From the NCBI RefSeq assembly GCF_002224675.1, contig NZ_NMPZ01000001.1, positions 124,001 to 188,000 on the forward strand: a DNA stretch of 64,000 bases, read 5' to 3'. Shown here piece after piece: positions 13,399-22,576 of this stretch. The notes beneath the pieces were generated by a model. The model was not told where the DNA came from. It saw only the letters and a program-made list of their open reading frames with translations, and did not search any database. The DNA is from Segatella copri (lineage in GTDB: Bacteria; Bacteroidota; Bacteroidia; Bacteroidales; Bacteroidaceae). The stretch's first letter is position 1, and each line of letters begins with the position of its first letter. The translations under genes and the position numbers were made by a program.

Positions 13399-16300
13399 TT
13401 ATTCACAGGCTGTCTTTTTCCTCAAGCTATACTTTCCGTGCTTATCGAATACAATCCAATAGAGCACAGGAAGGATGGTGGCGATGAGCACCATCGAGAT
13501 AAGGGTTCCGAAGAAGATGACGGCTCCCATCGGAGACCACAATGTGTTGTTCTCTATCATCATCGGCAATACGCCTACCGAAGCTGCTGCTGAGGTGAGG
13601 AAGATAGGACGCATACGGCGCTCACCAGCCTGGAAGGCGGCATCTCTTACTGAGAGTCCCTTGTCGCGGCGAAGTTCCTCGGCATAGTCGAGCATGATGA
13701 TACCGTTTCTTACCAGAATACCCATCAGACTCACGACACCCAGAATGCAGGTGATGCTGACATCGAAGCCGGTAATCAGGAGTCCTATCGCAGCACCGAA
13801 GATGCAGAGCGACATGGAGGAGAGATTCACCAGAGCCAGGCTGATGCGCTTGAAATGGAAGAGCAGAATGAAGAAGATGATCAATACCGCTATCAGCACT
13901 CCCGATATCACCTGTGGCATGGTTTCGCCATCCTTTTCTGCCATACCGCCAATCTCCCAATCCAGATCGGTACCGAGCGGGAGTTTCGATACTTCCTCTT
14001 TCAGCTTGTTGGACAACTGGTTGGCATTATAACCTCTCAACGGTTCACCGACGATGGAAATGGTGCGTATGCCATTGCGTCTGACGATGCAGCCATCGTG
14101 CCAGTCGGGAGAAATCTTGGCCAGCTGACGGAGCGGCACACTTGATGTTCCGCCCATCACAGGGATGTATTCGTTGGCAAGGTCGCTGTCGTTCTCCGAC
14201 TTCAGTACCATCTTCACCGGATAATCGCCTTCCCAGAGGGTGGACATCGGAATGCCATCGCCAAAATGAATGGCAAGATCGGCAGAGAGCAGCGTCTTGT
14301 TCACACCCAGACGGTTGGCCTCGGTAGCATCCGGCGTAACCCGGATGCCCGGCAACGGCTCCTCGAAATTGGTGCGGATCAGATTGATACCTTCTATCTG
14401 ATGCATGCAGGCGGCTATCTTCCTGGCAGCTGCCTTCAAATCGCTGATGCTGTCGCCGCTCACTCTTACTTCGATAGGGTAGCTGGCATTGTTGTAATCC
14501 ATCTGCTTGAAGCGGATGTAGCAATCCGGGAAGTAGTTGGAGTAGCGGTCGGCATATCGGTCGAGTACCTCTTCGGTGGCACCGTTATCTACTGTATTCA
14601 CGATGAACTGGGCAAAGTTGGGACCTCCAATCTGCGGAGCGTAGGTGGTATGGAAACGGGGTGAACCCTGTCCGATAAACGTGGTTACCGCCGTTACCTG
14701 CGAGTCGCGCTGCAGGATGTGAGCCATCGAATCTGCCACCTGTGCAGTTCTATCGGCTGTGGTTCCGTTAGGAAGATAGAACTCCACGGCAAACTGGTTT
14801 CTCTCGGCAATAGGCATCATTCGCTGCGGAAGATTCACGAAGATGACGGCACCGATGCTTACCAGTACCACGCCCACGATGAGGGTGATGCGAGGACTGG
14901 CGAAACAGTGCTTCAACAGCCAGGTGTAACCCATCTGCAGATAATCGAGCGGCTTCTTCCGGGCGTTGGGGGTAGCCTTACTGCTGATGCCCTGATGGAT
15001 CACCCTATATTGTAAATAAGGTGTAAGCAGCAACGAAACCGTGAGCGAGATGCTCAGGATGATGAACATTGCCCAAGGGAACGATTTGACGAAATCGCCC
15101 ATGTCACCATGCATGGTAAAGAGGAACGGGAAGAAGGTGAGCGAGATGCTGAGCGTGGCGGAGAGTACCGACATGAAAAACTCACGTGGGGCAGCGATGG
15201 CTGCGTGCCAGCGCGACATGCCGTGGCCCAGCTTCTCCATATAGTTGTCGATAATGACAACGGAATCATCCACCACCATACCCAAGGTTACGATGAGGGC
15301 TGCCAGGGTGACGGTGTTCAGTTCCATACCGAAAAGATAGAAGATGCCCAGCGAAGAGAAGATGGTGATCGGGATGCTGAGGGCGGATACCTCTGCCACG
15401 CGGCGTGGCATAAGCAGGATGACCACGATGATGACGGAGATGACCGAGACGAGCAGTTCGCGAAGGAAGTTGAGCACTGATTCGCTCACCACCTTGCTCT
15501 GGTCGGTGATGGTATTGATATGCACATCATCGGGCAGGGTCTGTTCAAACTCATCCATCGCCTGGTGAACGTCTTTTCCCATCTTCACGATATCATTGCC
15601 CGGTCGCATCTCTATGGAGAGGAGCACGCATTTGTTGCCGTTGCTCTTGATGTATTTGCTCAATTTGGGATATTCTCTCCTGATTTGGGCAATATCCTTC
15701 AGGCGCACGATGTTGCCCTTGGGGTCGGAATAGACAATCTGCTCTGCCACATCGCGCTCGTTGTTGTAGGAGTCGGTGATGTGGATAGGCAGGTTGAGGT
15801 TGCCCAACTCCAGGTTTCCACTCATGGTGGTGAAGCCCTGTAGGGCGAGCTGGTTGAGCACCTTGTAGGAACCGATGCCGTATTTGGCCAGCTTGTTCTG
15901 GTCCAGATAGATACTGATCTGCTCGTTCTCCAGTCCGTAGGTGCGGAGGTTGGAGATGGCATCGATGCGGCGCAGGCGGTCCTTCAGCCGGTCGATGTAG
16001 GTGTTCAGTTCCCGATAGGTTTTCTGCTTGCTTTCCATCGTGATGAGCAGGGCAGAGGTATCGGCGATGTCGTCCACTGCCTGCAGGGCGAGAACGCCTG
16101 ATGGGAGTGATGCCTTGAAGGCCTGCAGTCCGTGCTTGAACTTGCTCCAGAAGGCATCCCTGTCTTCTACATCATCGTTGAGTTCCAGGAATACGATCAG
16201 CATGCCGTCCTTGCTCTGGGTGTAGGTCTTCTTCTTGTTTACTTCCTTGTATCCGAAGATGAAATTCTCCAGGGGTTTCGCCACCCGTTCTTCCACCTCA

Positions 16301-16584
16301 TCGGATGTGGCACCGGGATATACGGCAACGCATGCACCCTGGCGGATGGTGAATTGCGGCATTTCCTGCTTAGGCATGATGCAGATGCCCAAAATGCCCA
16401 CGAAAACGAGCATACCCATGAGGAGCATCACGATATTATGGTTGCACATCGCCGATTCGATGAACGAACGCTTGATGATGCGGTTGGGTTTTCTCGTAAT
16501 GCGAGCCTTGATATGGTCGTGAAGAGCGGTGTCCTTCTGCGGAATCCTCGGCTTGTTTGTCTCTTGATTTTTGTCTTGATTCAT
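13399..16584 (-). CDS. RND efflux pump inner-membrane permease (1061 aa)
   Basis: Full-length AcrB-type proton-driven RND transporter. It has a first membrane segment near residue 40 (NIVMLLMGMLVFVGILGICI), a large periplasmic loop, transmembrane segments with TLGMVVDDSVVIIDNYMEKL (the motif with the proton-relay Asp pair), a second large loop, and a C-terminal bundle ending near LIATILPVLYWIVFDK. ATG 16584 has GGAGGGAAA at the right distance and is preferred to GTG 16599. It lies 18 bp after the adaptor gene, so the two are one transcript. No TolC-type outer membrane gene is adjacent. Substrate unknown; the sequence lacks signs of a heavy-metal pump and looks like a multidrug or general exporter. 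Confidence 0.93.
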   Translation of the reverse strand: MNQDKNQETNKPRIPQKDTALHDHIKARITRKPNRIIKRSFIESAMCNHNIVMLLMGMLVFVGILGICIMPKQEMPQFTIRQGACVAVYPGATSDEVEERVAKPLENFIFGYKEVNKKKTYTQSKDGMLIVFLELNDDVEDRDAFWSKFKHGLQAFKASLPSGVLALQAVDDIADTSALLITMESKQKTYRELNTYIDRLKDRLRRIDAISNLRTYGLENEQISIYLDQNKLAKYGIGSYKVLNQLALQGFTTMSGNLELGNLNLPIHITDSYNNERDVAEQIVYSDPKGNIVRLKDIAQIRREYPKLSKYIKSNGNKCVLLSIEMRPGNDIVKMGKDVHQAMDEFEQTLPDDVHINTITDQSKVVSESVLNFLRELLVSVISVIIVVILLMPRRVAEVSALSIPITIFSSLGIFYLFGMELNTVTLAALIVTLGMVVDDSVVIIDNYMEKLGHGMSRWHAAIAAPREFFMSVLSATLSISLTFFPFLFTMHGDMGDFVKSFPWAMFIILSISLTVSLLLTPYLQYRVIHQGISSKATPNARKKPLDYLQMGYTWLLKHCFASPRITLIVGVVLVSIGAVIFVNLPQRMMPIAERNQFAVEFYLPNGTTADRTAQVADSMAHILQRDSQVTAVTTFIGQGSPRFHTTYAPQIGGPNFAQFIVNTVDNGATEEVLDRYADRYSNYFPDCYIRFKQMDYNNASYPIEVRVSGDSISDLKAAARKIAACMHQIEGINLIRTNFEEPLPGIRVTPDATEANRLGVNKTLLSADLAIHFGDGIPMSTLWEGDYPVKMVLKSENDSDLANEYIPVMGGTSSVPLRQLAKISPDWHDGCIVRRNGIRTISIVGEPLRGYNANQLSNKLKEEVSKLPLGTDLDWEIGGMAEKDGETMPQVISGVLIAVLIIFFILLFHFKRISLALVNLSSMSLCIFGAAIGLLITGFDVSITCILGVVSLMGILVRNGIIMLDYAEELRRDKGLSVRDAAFQAGERRMRPIFLTSAAASVGVLPMMIENNTLWSPMGAVIFFGTLISMVLIATILPVLYWIVFDKHGKYSLRKKTACE

Positions 16585-16602
16585 ATCTTTTCCCTCCACA
16601 TT

Positions 16603-17700
16603 TTATCGGTTGTTACTCTTTCCGGTATCCACCTTCATACCTTCTGATACCTTCTGCTGACCATTGATGATAACCTGGTCGCCAGTATGAAGTCCCGAGA
16701 GAATGATGATGCCATCTCCCTCGAAATCGCCTATGGTTACAGGTTGCTGGTGCGCCTTGCCGTTTACTACGGTCCAAACGAATCGGGAGTTATCTACATC
16801 CAATTCAACGCTTTGCGGCGGAACGATGATATGAGCCGGTGCTGCTGCGCAGCCCTGAATCTGGGCGTTGCAGACCATACCCGGGAGCAGACGACCCTGC
16901 GGATTGGTGATACCCACCTTGATGTCGTAGGTATGCGAGATAGGGTTGGCATCGATGCCTTTTTCTGAGATGGTTCCATAGAAAACGGCTCCGGAAAGAG
17001 CGGCAACCGTCAGCTTCACCTTGTCGCCTACGTGGAGAAGCGAGATTTCAGCTTCGGGTACGGAAACCTTGGCATTGACCTGAGCCACATTGGCGAGTTT
17101 CAGCACGGGCTGACCAGGAAGCACGTAGGTTCCCATATCCACATTCTTGGCAGCAATGACGCCAGAAAACGGAGCTGTGAGTGTAGAGTGGGAGAGTTGC
17201 TGACGGGCGATGCTTTCGGCAGCCTTCGCCTGTTCCAGTTTACTTTCTATCTCCACCCATTTCATATCCGAGATGGTTCCCGACTGATGGAGGGGCAGGA
17301 ATCTCCTGTAGGCATCTTCTGCCTGCTTCAAGGTGGTGAGGGTAGCCCGGTGAGCCTCCTTCACGGTAGTAGGGTTGATGGTGGCGAGCAACTGACCTTT
17401 GCTGACTCTGTCACCCTCATCTACACGGATGGAAGTGATATTTCCGGCGATTTCGAAACTGAGTGTTGATCCCATCTTTTCCTCGATGGTACCCACATAG
17501 TCTTTCGTTCCCCCCAGGTTTGTATTTCCTACAGAGATTGTTTCCACCTTGATATTCTTCTTTTCCACCTTCCTGGCTTTTTCCGTACATCCTGTCAACA
17601 GCAGGCAGAATCCCATAATCATCAGACTGCATCTCATGAATGTCAGACAGCTGCTACTGCATTTCATGAGCCATCCTGTCATACCATCTTTCTTTTTCAT
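16603..17700 (-). CDS. RND efflux periplasmic adaptor lipoprotein (365 aa)
   Basis: The N-terminus has a hydrophobic segment ending LLLTGC, a lipobox with Cys near residue 38. It is followed by membrane-fusion-protein features: a lipoyl half (GNITSIRVDEGDRVSKGQLL), a short alpha-hairpin (about 105-155), the second lipoyl half (TLTAPFSGVIAAKNVDMGTY) and beta-barrel and membrane-proximal domains. It links the permease to an outer membrane channel across the periplasm. It is the first gene of the minus-strand pair; a minus-strand TACCTTTG box lies at 17727-17734. Divergent from the GH27 gene. Confidence 0.92.
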   Translation of the reverse strand: MKKKDGMTGWLMKCSSSCLTFMRCSLMIMGFCLLLTGCTEKARKVEKKNIKVETISVGNTNLGGTKDYVGTIEEKMGSTLSFEIAGNITSIRVDEGDRVSKGQLLATINPTTVKEAHRATLTTLKQAEDAYRRFLPLHQSGTISDMKWVEIESKLEQAKAAESIARQQLSHSTLTAPFSGVIAAKNVDMGTYVLPGQPVLKLANVAQVNAKVSVPEAEISLLHVGDKVKLTVAALSGAVFYGTISEKGIDANPISHTYDIKVGITNPQGRLLPGMVCNAQIQGCAAAPAHIIVPPQSVELDVDNSRFVWTVVNGKAHQQPVTIGDFEGDGIIILSGLHTGDQVIINGQQKVSEGMKVDTGKSNNR

Positions 17701-17726
17701 ATCTTCTTCTTTTTGTTATTTTTTTG

Positions 17727-17734
17727 CAAAGGTA
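17727..17734 (-). promoter_or_regulatory. -7 box for RND adaptor operon
   Basis: TACCTTTG on the minus strand, 27 bp before the adaptor start. Confidence 0.55.
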
Positions 17735-17820
17735 TGAAATAATGGCGAATGTAAGGGGAACAAAGTATTAAAAAAGTATTAAATAAGTTTAAGAGCTAAC
17801 GTTTTTTTAGAAAAAAGATG

Positions 17821-17828
17821 TAACTTTG
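17821..17828 (+). promoter_or_regulatory. -7 box for GH27 gene
   Basis: TAACTTTG 35 bp before ATG 17863, matching the Bacteroidetes -7 consensus. Confidence 0.55.
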
Positions 17829-17862
17829 TATGCTGGAATAAACCATATAATTAAAATTCAAT

Positions 17863-19083
17863 ATGAAGAAAATCTTATCTATTGCTTTTGCTGCCTTATT
17901 GGCAACATCTTCTTTTGCCCAGAAAAGCGAAACGCTGCTGGAGCGCAACCAATTAGCAAAAACTCCTCCTATGGGATGGATGACATGGAACCTCTTTAAA
18001 GGTGACATCAGTGAACAGCTGATCAAGGAAACTGCCGATGCTATGGTAGAACACGGTTTCCGCGATGCCGGTTACGAATACATCTTTATAGATGACTTGT
18101 GGCAGGGAGGTCGTGACCGCCATAATAACATCATTCCAGACCCAAAGAAGTTCCCGAATGGTATCAAGGCACTTGCCGACTATGTTCACTCCAAGGGATT
18201 GAAGTTGGGTATCTATTCTGATGCCGCCCAGCTTACCTGCGGTGGATGGACAGCCAGTTATGGTTTCGAGGAGCAGGATGCCCGCACCTTTGCTTCGTGG
18301 GGTATCGACTATCTGAAATATGATTACTGCAATGCTCCGGAGGACAGTGCCACAGCCCGTAAACGCTATCATACGATGGCTCTGGCTTTGAGCAAATCGG
18401 GTAGAAACATCGTTCTCGGTATCTGCGAATGGGGACAGCGCAACGGCGAAGAATGGTGTGAGCAGGTAGGCGGTTCGCTCTGGAGAACCAGCTATGATGT
18501 AAGAGATATGTGGAAAGATATCGTGAAGCAAGGCGGTATGGGTATTCTCGATATCGTGAATATCACAGCACCGCTCGCCAAGGATGTTCGCCACGGACAA
18601 TGGCCTGATATGGATATGCTGGTTGTGGGACTGAATGGCAAGGGCGGACCATCCAGTGATCTGGGTGGAGTTGGCTGCAGCTATACTGAGTATCAGACCC
18701 AGATGAGTATGTGGTGCATGATGTCATCAGTACTGGCATTAAGCAACGATCTCAGAAAGCTTTCTGCTGAGGATAAGCGCATTCTCCTGAACAAGGAAAT
18801 CATCGCCATTGATCAGGATCCGTTGGGCAAGGCTGCTGAGCGCAAGGTAAATCAGGCTGATCATCAGATTTATGTTCGTCCTTTGGCAAATGGTTCTCAT
18901 GCCGTTGCCATTCTTAACTGTGGTGATAAAGATAAGTCTATTCAGGCAGATTTCAAGCAGTTGGGCTTAAACGGCAAGTATCTGGTAAGAGATGTATGGC
19001 AGCATCGCGACATTGCCAAGAAGGCAAACAGATGGAAAGGCACCGTGAAAGCTCACGAAACCAAGGTATTTGTATTGAAATAA
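17863..19083 (+). CDS. Secreted alpha-galactosidase, GH27 (406 aa)
   Basis: Signal peptide MKKILSIAFAALLATSSFAQ. The mature protein has the GH27/clan D opening TPPMGWMTWNLF, the substrate-binding FIDDLWQGG, the nucleophile in GIDYLKYDYCN (about Asp154) and the acid/base in WRTSYDVRDMW (about Asp212). A C-terminal beta-sandwich domain follows from about residue 310. Such enzymes remove terminal alpha-galactose from galacto-oligosaccharides or galactomannan. It is monocistronic with a good terminator at 19094 and no SusCD pair nearby, so it is not in a polysaccharide utilisation locus in the strict sense. Periplasmic location is likely; there is no lipobox. Confidence 0.93.
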   Translation: MKKILSIAFAALLATSSFAQKSETLLERNQLAKTPPMGWMTWNLFKGDISEQLIKETADAMVEHGFRDAGYEYIFIDDLWQGGRDRHNNIIPDPKKFPNGIKALADYVHSKGLKLGIYSDAAQLTCGGWTASYGFEEQDARTFASWGIDYLKYDYCNAPEDSATARKRYHTMALALSKSGRNIVLGICEWGQRNGEEWCEQVGGSLWRTSYDVRDMWKDIVKQGGMGILDIVNITAPLAKDVRHGQWPDMDMLVVGLNGKGGPSSDLGGVGCSYTEYQTQMSMWCMMSSVLALSNDLRKLSAEDKRILLNKEIIAIDQDPLGKAAERKVNQADHQIYVRPLANGSHAVAILNCGDKDKSIQADFKQLGLNGKYLVRDVWQHRDIAKKANRWKGTVKAHETKVFVLK

Positions 19084-19093
19084 GCTACAGGTT

Positions 19094-19137
19094 GGGCTCT
19101 CTTTCTAAGTATGAAGAGAGCCCCTACTTTTTTCTTT
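19094..19137 (+). terminator. Terminator after GH27 gene
   Basis: GGGCTCTCTT/AAGAGAGCCC (19094-19103 and 19114-19123) followed by a T-rich tract. Confidence 0.85.
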
Positions 19138-19197
19138 TAAGGGACGTTATGATAAATAGCGTTTATGGTAACATCAAACTTATTAATAAGTAGAACG

Positions 19198-19240
19198 GAT
19201 AAACTGGTGGCATGGTGAATTACCATGCCTCCAGTTTATC
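19198..19240 (-). terminator. Hairpin overlapping the stop codon of the AGCS gene
   Basis: GATAAACTGG.GGCATGG and CCATGCC.CCAGTTTATC form an 18-bp stem with one mismatch and a short loop that contains the stop codon at 19220-19222. The right arm encodes the last residues DKLEAW. There is no T-run after it on the minus strand. Confidence 0.6.
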
Positions 19241-20662
19241 TGCTATCTCAGGCATCTTTTTCTTGTTGAATACAGGATTCTTGCCTTCCTTCTTCTGCTG
19301 GCGGTAATCCTGTAACAGGAAGACTGCCTGGCGAGAAAGTAAAACGATGGCAGCAAGATTACAAAGGGTAAGAAGTGCCATGGTGATGTCTGCAAAGCTC
19401 CAGGCAAAATCCAGTGACACGATGGCTCCAATCATCACCATCGCTGCCACGGCAAGGCGATAGATAAATACGCCCAGTCTGGAATCCTTGATATATCTCA
19501 CGTTGGTCTCACCATAATAATAATTGCCGATGATACTGCTAAAGGCAAAGAGCCATATCATAACTGCTACAAAAGGATTTCCGATGCTTCCGATTTCGTG
19601 GGTCAAGGCATCCTGAGTCAGTTGGATACCATTGGAAGCAGTGACATCTACCCCGCTCATAAGGATGATGAATGCTGTGCAGGAACATACTACCAAGGTA
19701 TCCGTGAAGACACCCAGCGCCTGAATCAATCCCTGTTTTACCGGATGGCTCACCGTAGCCACCGCAGCAGCATTAGGAGCACTACCCTCGCCGGCCTCAT
19801 TGCTGAACAAGCCTCGCTTGATGCCCTGAATCACTGTGACACCCAGTACTCCACCTGCAGCCTGATTGAATCCGAAGGCATTTTCAATAATGATTAATAA
19901 TACCTTAGGCAAACTGGTGATATTCCAAATCACCACGCCAACGGCTATCAGGAGATAGACAACCGCCATGACAGGAACCACCGTAGAAGAGAACTTTGCT
20001 ACTCTCTGAATACCACCAAAGATGATGAGCAATGTAAGCGCCGTGAGAATGATGCCCATGGTGGCAGGCTCGATACCAAAAGCCTTCTGCCATGCCAGAC
20101 AGATGGTGTTGCTCTGAACGGAATTGTAGGCAAAACCAAAGGTAATGATCATGAAAACGGCAAAGAGGATACCCATCCAGCCCTTTCCCAATCCATATTT
20201 CATATAATAGGCAGGGCCACCATAGAAGGAAGTCTTACCTTTGCGCTTATAGAGTTGGGCAAGCGTTGATTCGATGAAGGCTGAAGCAGAACCCAGCAAA
20301 GCGAGCATCCACATCCAGAAGACAGCTCCCGGACCGCCGATGCTGATGGCTGTAGCTACTCCTGCAAGATTACCTGTACCAATTCTACTGGCCAATGCCA
20401 CCACGAAAGCCTGGAAGGAAGAGATGTGCTTCATCTCACCATCCACCTTTACATCCATAGACAGTTCTTCCTGGCCAATTTCCTCTGGTTGAACCTTATC
20501 GGGATGCAGCAGGAGCCTGACCATCTCGCGGATGAGACGAAACTGCACGAAACGGGTACGCCAAGTGAAAAACACGGCACAGCATATCAAGATGGTGATG
20601 ATGATATACGACCAAAGAAAATCGCTAACCTGAACTAAAATATTCTGTATTGAATCTATCAT
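19220..20662 (-). CDS. Alanine/glycine:cation symporter family protein (480 aa)
   Basis: About ten to eleven membrane segments. The family signature SSFQAFVVALASRIGTGNLA is followed by GPGAVFWMWMLALLGSASAF, then GIKRGLFSNEAGEGSAPNAA, all typical of AGCS (AlsT/DagA) Na+-coupled amino acid transporters. Full length. The minus-strand TAATTTTG box at 20725-20732 is a likely promoter. It stands alone; the gene on the other side is transcribed away from it. Substrate is probably alanine or glycine by family, not shown by the sequence. Confidence 0.93.
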   Translation of the reverse strand: MIDSIQNILVQVSDFLWSYIIITILICCAVFFTWRTRFVQFRLIREMVRLLLHPDKVQPEEIGQEELSMDVKVDGEMKHISSFQAFVVALASRIGTGNLAGVATAISIGGPGAVFWMWMLALLGSASAFIESTLAQLYKRKGKTSFYGGPAYYMKYGLGKGWMGILFAVFMIITFGFAYNSVQSNTICLAWQKAFGIEPATMGIILTALTLLIIFGGIQRVAKFSSTVVPVMAVVYLLIAVGVVIWNITSLPKVLLIIIENAFGFNQAAGGVLGVTVIQGIKRGLFSNEAGEGSAPNAAAVATVSHPVKQGLIQALGVFTDTLVVCSCTAFIILMSGVDVTASNGIQLTQDALTHEIGSIGNPFVAVMIWLFAFSSIIGNYYYGETNVRYIKDSRLGVFIYRLAVAAMVMIGAIVSLDFAWSFADITMALLTLCNLAAIVLLSRQAVFLLQDYRQQKKEGKNPVFNKKKMPEIADKLEAW

Positions 20663-20724
20663 TTTATTTATTTAAATCACTCTAAGTTATCTATTTGAAT
20701 CACTCTAAATGTTCTTTCCGACTG

Positions 20725-20732
20725 CAAAATTA
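20725..20732 (-). promoter_or_regulatory. -7 box for AGCS gene
   Basis: TAATTTTG on the minus strand. A 16-bp motif containing AATCACTCTAA is repeated twice 25 bp apart in the leader (20674-20710). Confidence 0.5.
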
Positions 20733-20818
20733 CTATTTTTTTTCGAAAAAAAGCATCGTTTAGGGAAATTCCTCTATCGGTTTAGGGAAAATCCTTACTA
20801 TACCTCCATAAATCGCCT

Positions 20819-20826
20819 TATCTTTG
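20819..20826 (+). promoter_or_regulatory. -7 box for Gly-rich secreted protein
   Basis: TATCTTTG followed by GCAGCAGAAATCAG, about 97 bp before the ATG; the leader is long. Confidence 0.55.
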
Positions 20827-20922
20827 CAGCAGAAATCAGAAAGATGACAGAATTGACGATGATTCTGGAATCTGATGGTTTCCTGGAAAATGGAAGTTTA
20901 ACATATAAAATAAGATAAGATT

Positions 20923-21867
20923 ATGAAGAAGTTTATCATAGCACTAGTAGCAATGTTCATGATGACATTCACTTCTGCATCAGCAATGAGTTATGAACAG
21001 GCTCGCCAGCAGGCTCTGTTTCTGACAGACAAAATGGCTTACGAGCTGAATCTGACAGATGATCAGTATGAGGCAGCCTATGAGGTGAACCTCGACTATC
21101 TGATGGGCGTGGATACTTACGACGATCTCTACGGCATCTATTGGCGTCAGCGTAATCTCGACTTGAGCTACATCCTTCTGGATTGGCAGTATCGCTCATT
21201 CTGTGCCGCAAGCTATTTCTACCGTCCTCTTTACTGGGATGGTGGTTACTTCCACTTCGGCATCTATGCACGCTACCCACGCAGAGATTACTTCTTCTTC
21301 GGAAGACCTCATTTCTATGCTGTATATCGTGGTGGACACAGCTGGAGAATGAATGGTGGCAGAAGCTGGTATCACGGACGTGAGTTCGGCGGTCCGCGCC
21401 CTATCGGTGTTCGAGGTCAGGAACCAAGATTCGGTATGCGCGATGGATTCAATCGTGGCGATTATGGTCGTGGCAAGACGTTCGGCAATCTCAATCGTCA
21501 GAGCAGTACAAGAACTACGGTTACACGTGATCATTCTTTCGGCAACAGTCGCCAAAATAATGCTACCTTTGGAAACGGTGTCCGTGGCGGAGGTTCTTTC
21601 GGAGGTTATAACCGAAGCGGATTCGGCAGTGGCTCTACCAACAACAGCCGTTCGTTTAATAATGGTTTCACTCCACGTTCCAGCACTCCAAGCAGGGGAT
21701 CTTTCGGCGGAAACCGTGGCGGCAATTCGTTGAATAACAGCCGTTCATTCAACAGTGGAAGCCGTTCCTTTGGCGGAGGCAGCAATGGTGCCCGCAGTTC
21801 CTTTGGAGGTGGTTCTTCCCGTAGCAAGAGCCATAATGGCGGCGGTTCATTCGGTGGCAGAAGATAG
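20923..21867 (+). CDS. Secreted Gly/Ser/Arg/Asn-rich protein (314 aa)
   Basis: Signal peptide MKKFIIALVAMFMMTFTSAS-A. Residues 22-100 form a helical domain (YEQARQQALFLTDKMAYELN, LTDDQYEAAYEVNLDYL) resembling the DUF3347/Spy-like helices of envelope stress proteins. An aromatic Tyr/Phe/Arg segment follows (RPLYWDGGYFHFGIYARYPR), and then from about 140 to the end a disordered tail of Gly, Ser, Arg, Asn and Phe (SFGGGS, NNSRSFN). Exported, with no lipobox. A terminator follows at 21904. Function unknown; the tail composition suggests an adhesive or phase-separating surface or periplasmic protein. Confidence 0.75.
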   Translation: MKKFIIALVAMFMMTFTSASAMSYEQARQQALFLTDKMAYELNLTDDQYEAAYEVNLDYLMGVDTYDDLYGIYWRQRNLDLSYILLDWQYRSFCAASYFYRPLYWDGGYFHFGIYARYPRRDYFFFGRPHFYAVYRGGHSWRMNGGRSWYHGREFGGPRPIGVRGQEPRFGMRDGFNRGDYGRGKTFGNLNRQSSTRTTVTRDHSFGNSRQNNATFGNGVRGGGSFGGYNRSGFGSGSTNNSRSFNNGFTPRSSTPSRGSFGGNRGGNSLNNSRSFNSGSRSFGGGSNGARSSFGGGSSRSKSHNGGGSFGGRR

Positions 21868-21903
21868 TTAGACCAATTTATCAAACCAAATATATACCAA
21901 AAG

Positions 21904-21942
21904 AAGGGACATTCCAAGTGATTGGGATGCCCCTTTGATTTT
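21904..21942 (+). terminator. Terminator after Gly-rich gene
   Basis: AAGGGACATTCC and GGGATGCCCCTTT pair imperfectly, followed by GATTTTTTAG. Confidence 0.6.
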
Positions 21943-21976
21943 TTAGTATGATGAATTGATGTACTATCAAAGATCA

Positions 21977-22576
21977 TCAAAAAAGATAATCTACAGAACT
22001 ATATAATTGAATGACAAATATATAGATGATAAAGAGAGGAGCAGACAGGCGAACTCCATCCGCCATAGCCTCTCCCATTGCCTCAATACTGTTCAGTCTT
22101 TGGCTGACTACGCCGAAAGACTGTGCCATGACAATGACCATAAAACAGATATAGGGCAAGATGCTTCTGGAAAAACTGCTGGAGGCATATCCTCCCATTA
22201 CATTGAGCAGGATGGCATGAGGGATGAGCGTGAGCAACAGCATCACACCGATGAACAGGACGAATTCCAGGCAAACCAACCTCAAGGCATTGCGCTGTCG
22301 GTAAACCTTATGGTCGTATTTTAACAAGCCGCTAGCCCGTAGCGTTCCCCAGGCAATGCTGATCAGCAACAGCCATACCAGCCAAGGTGACTGCAGGTTG
22401 GCGGTGAAAGTGCCGAAGAACCATCGGATACCTTCCGGGCTGAGCAATGACCGGGGAAAGACATCGGGCATAGCGGCAGTGATGAGCCATGAAGCCAGCA
22501 CCAGTACGATCTGTGCCAGTATCAGCAGGAACATGGCATAGCCACATATCCTGCTGAATGTATGACTATTCTTCAT
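21977..22576 (-). CDS. Small membrane protein with AbgT-like segments (199 aa)
   Basis: Five to six predicted membrane spans. LLSPEGIRWFFGTFTANLQS followed by LRASGLL recalls the N-terminal part of AbgT-family transporters. The segment from LTLIPHAILLN to MGEAMADGVRLSAPLFIIYI recalls a later part, so it looks like an AbgT protein with the middle missing. ATG 22576 overlaps the stop of the response regulator by 11 bp, so the two are translationally coupled. It is the last gene of the kdgK - eda - kinase - regulator unit. The resemblance is from memory of the family pattern and needs a profile search; the gene's function is unknown. Confidence 0.55.
   Translation of the reverse strand: MKNSHTFSRICGYAMFLLILAQIVLVLASWLITAAMPDVFPRSLLSPEGIRWFFGTFTANLQSPWLVWLLLISIAWGTLRASGLLKYDHKVYRQRNALRLVCLEFVLFIGVMLLLTLIPHAILLNVMGGYASSSFSRSILPYICFMVIVMAQSFGVVSQRLNSIEAMGEAMADGVRLSAPLFIIYIFVIQLYSSVDYLF

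Noticed and set aside
17863..19083. Polysaccharide utilisation locus around GH27 or GH2
   Set aside because: Neither glycosidase has SusC/SusD-like genes, a hybrid two-component regulator or other CAZymes next to it, so a PUL cannot be supported.
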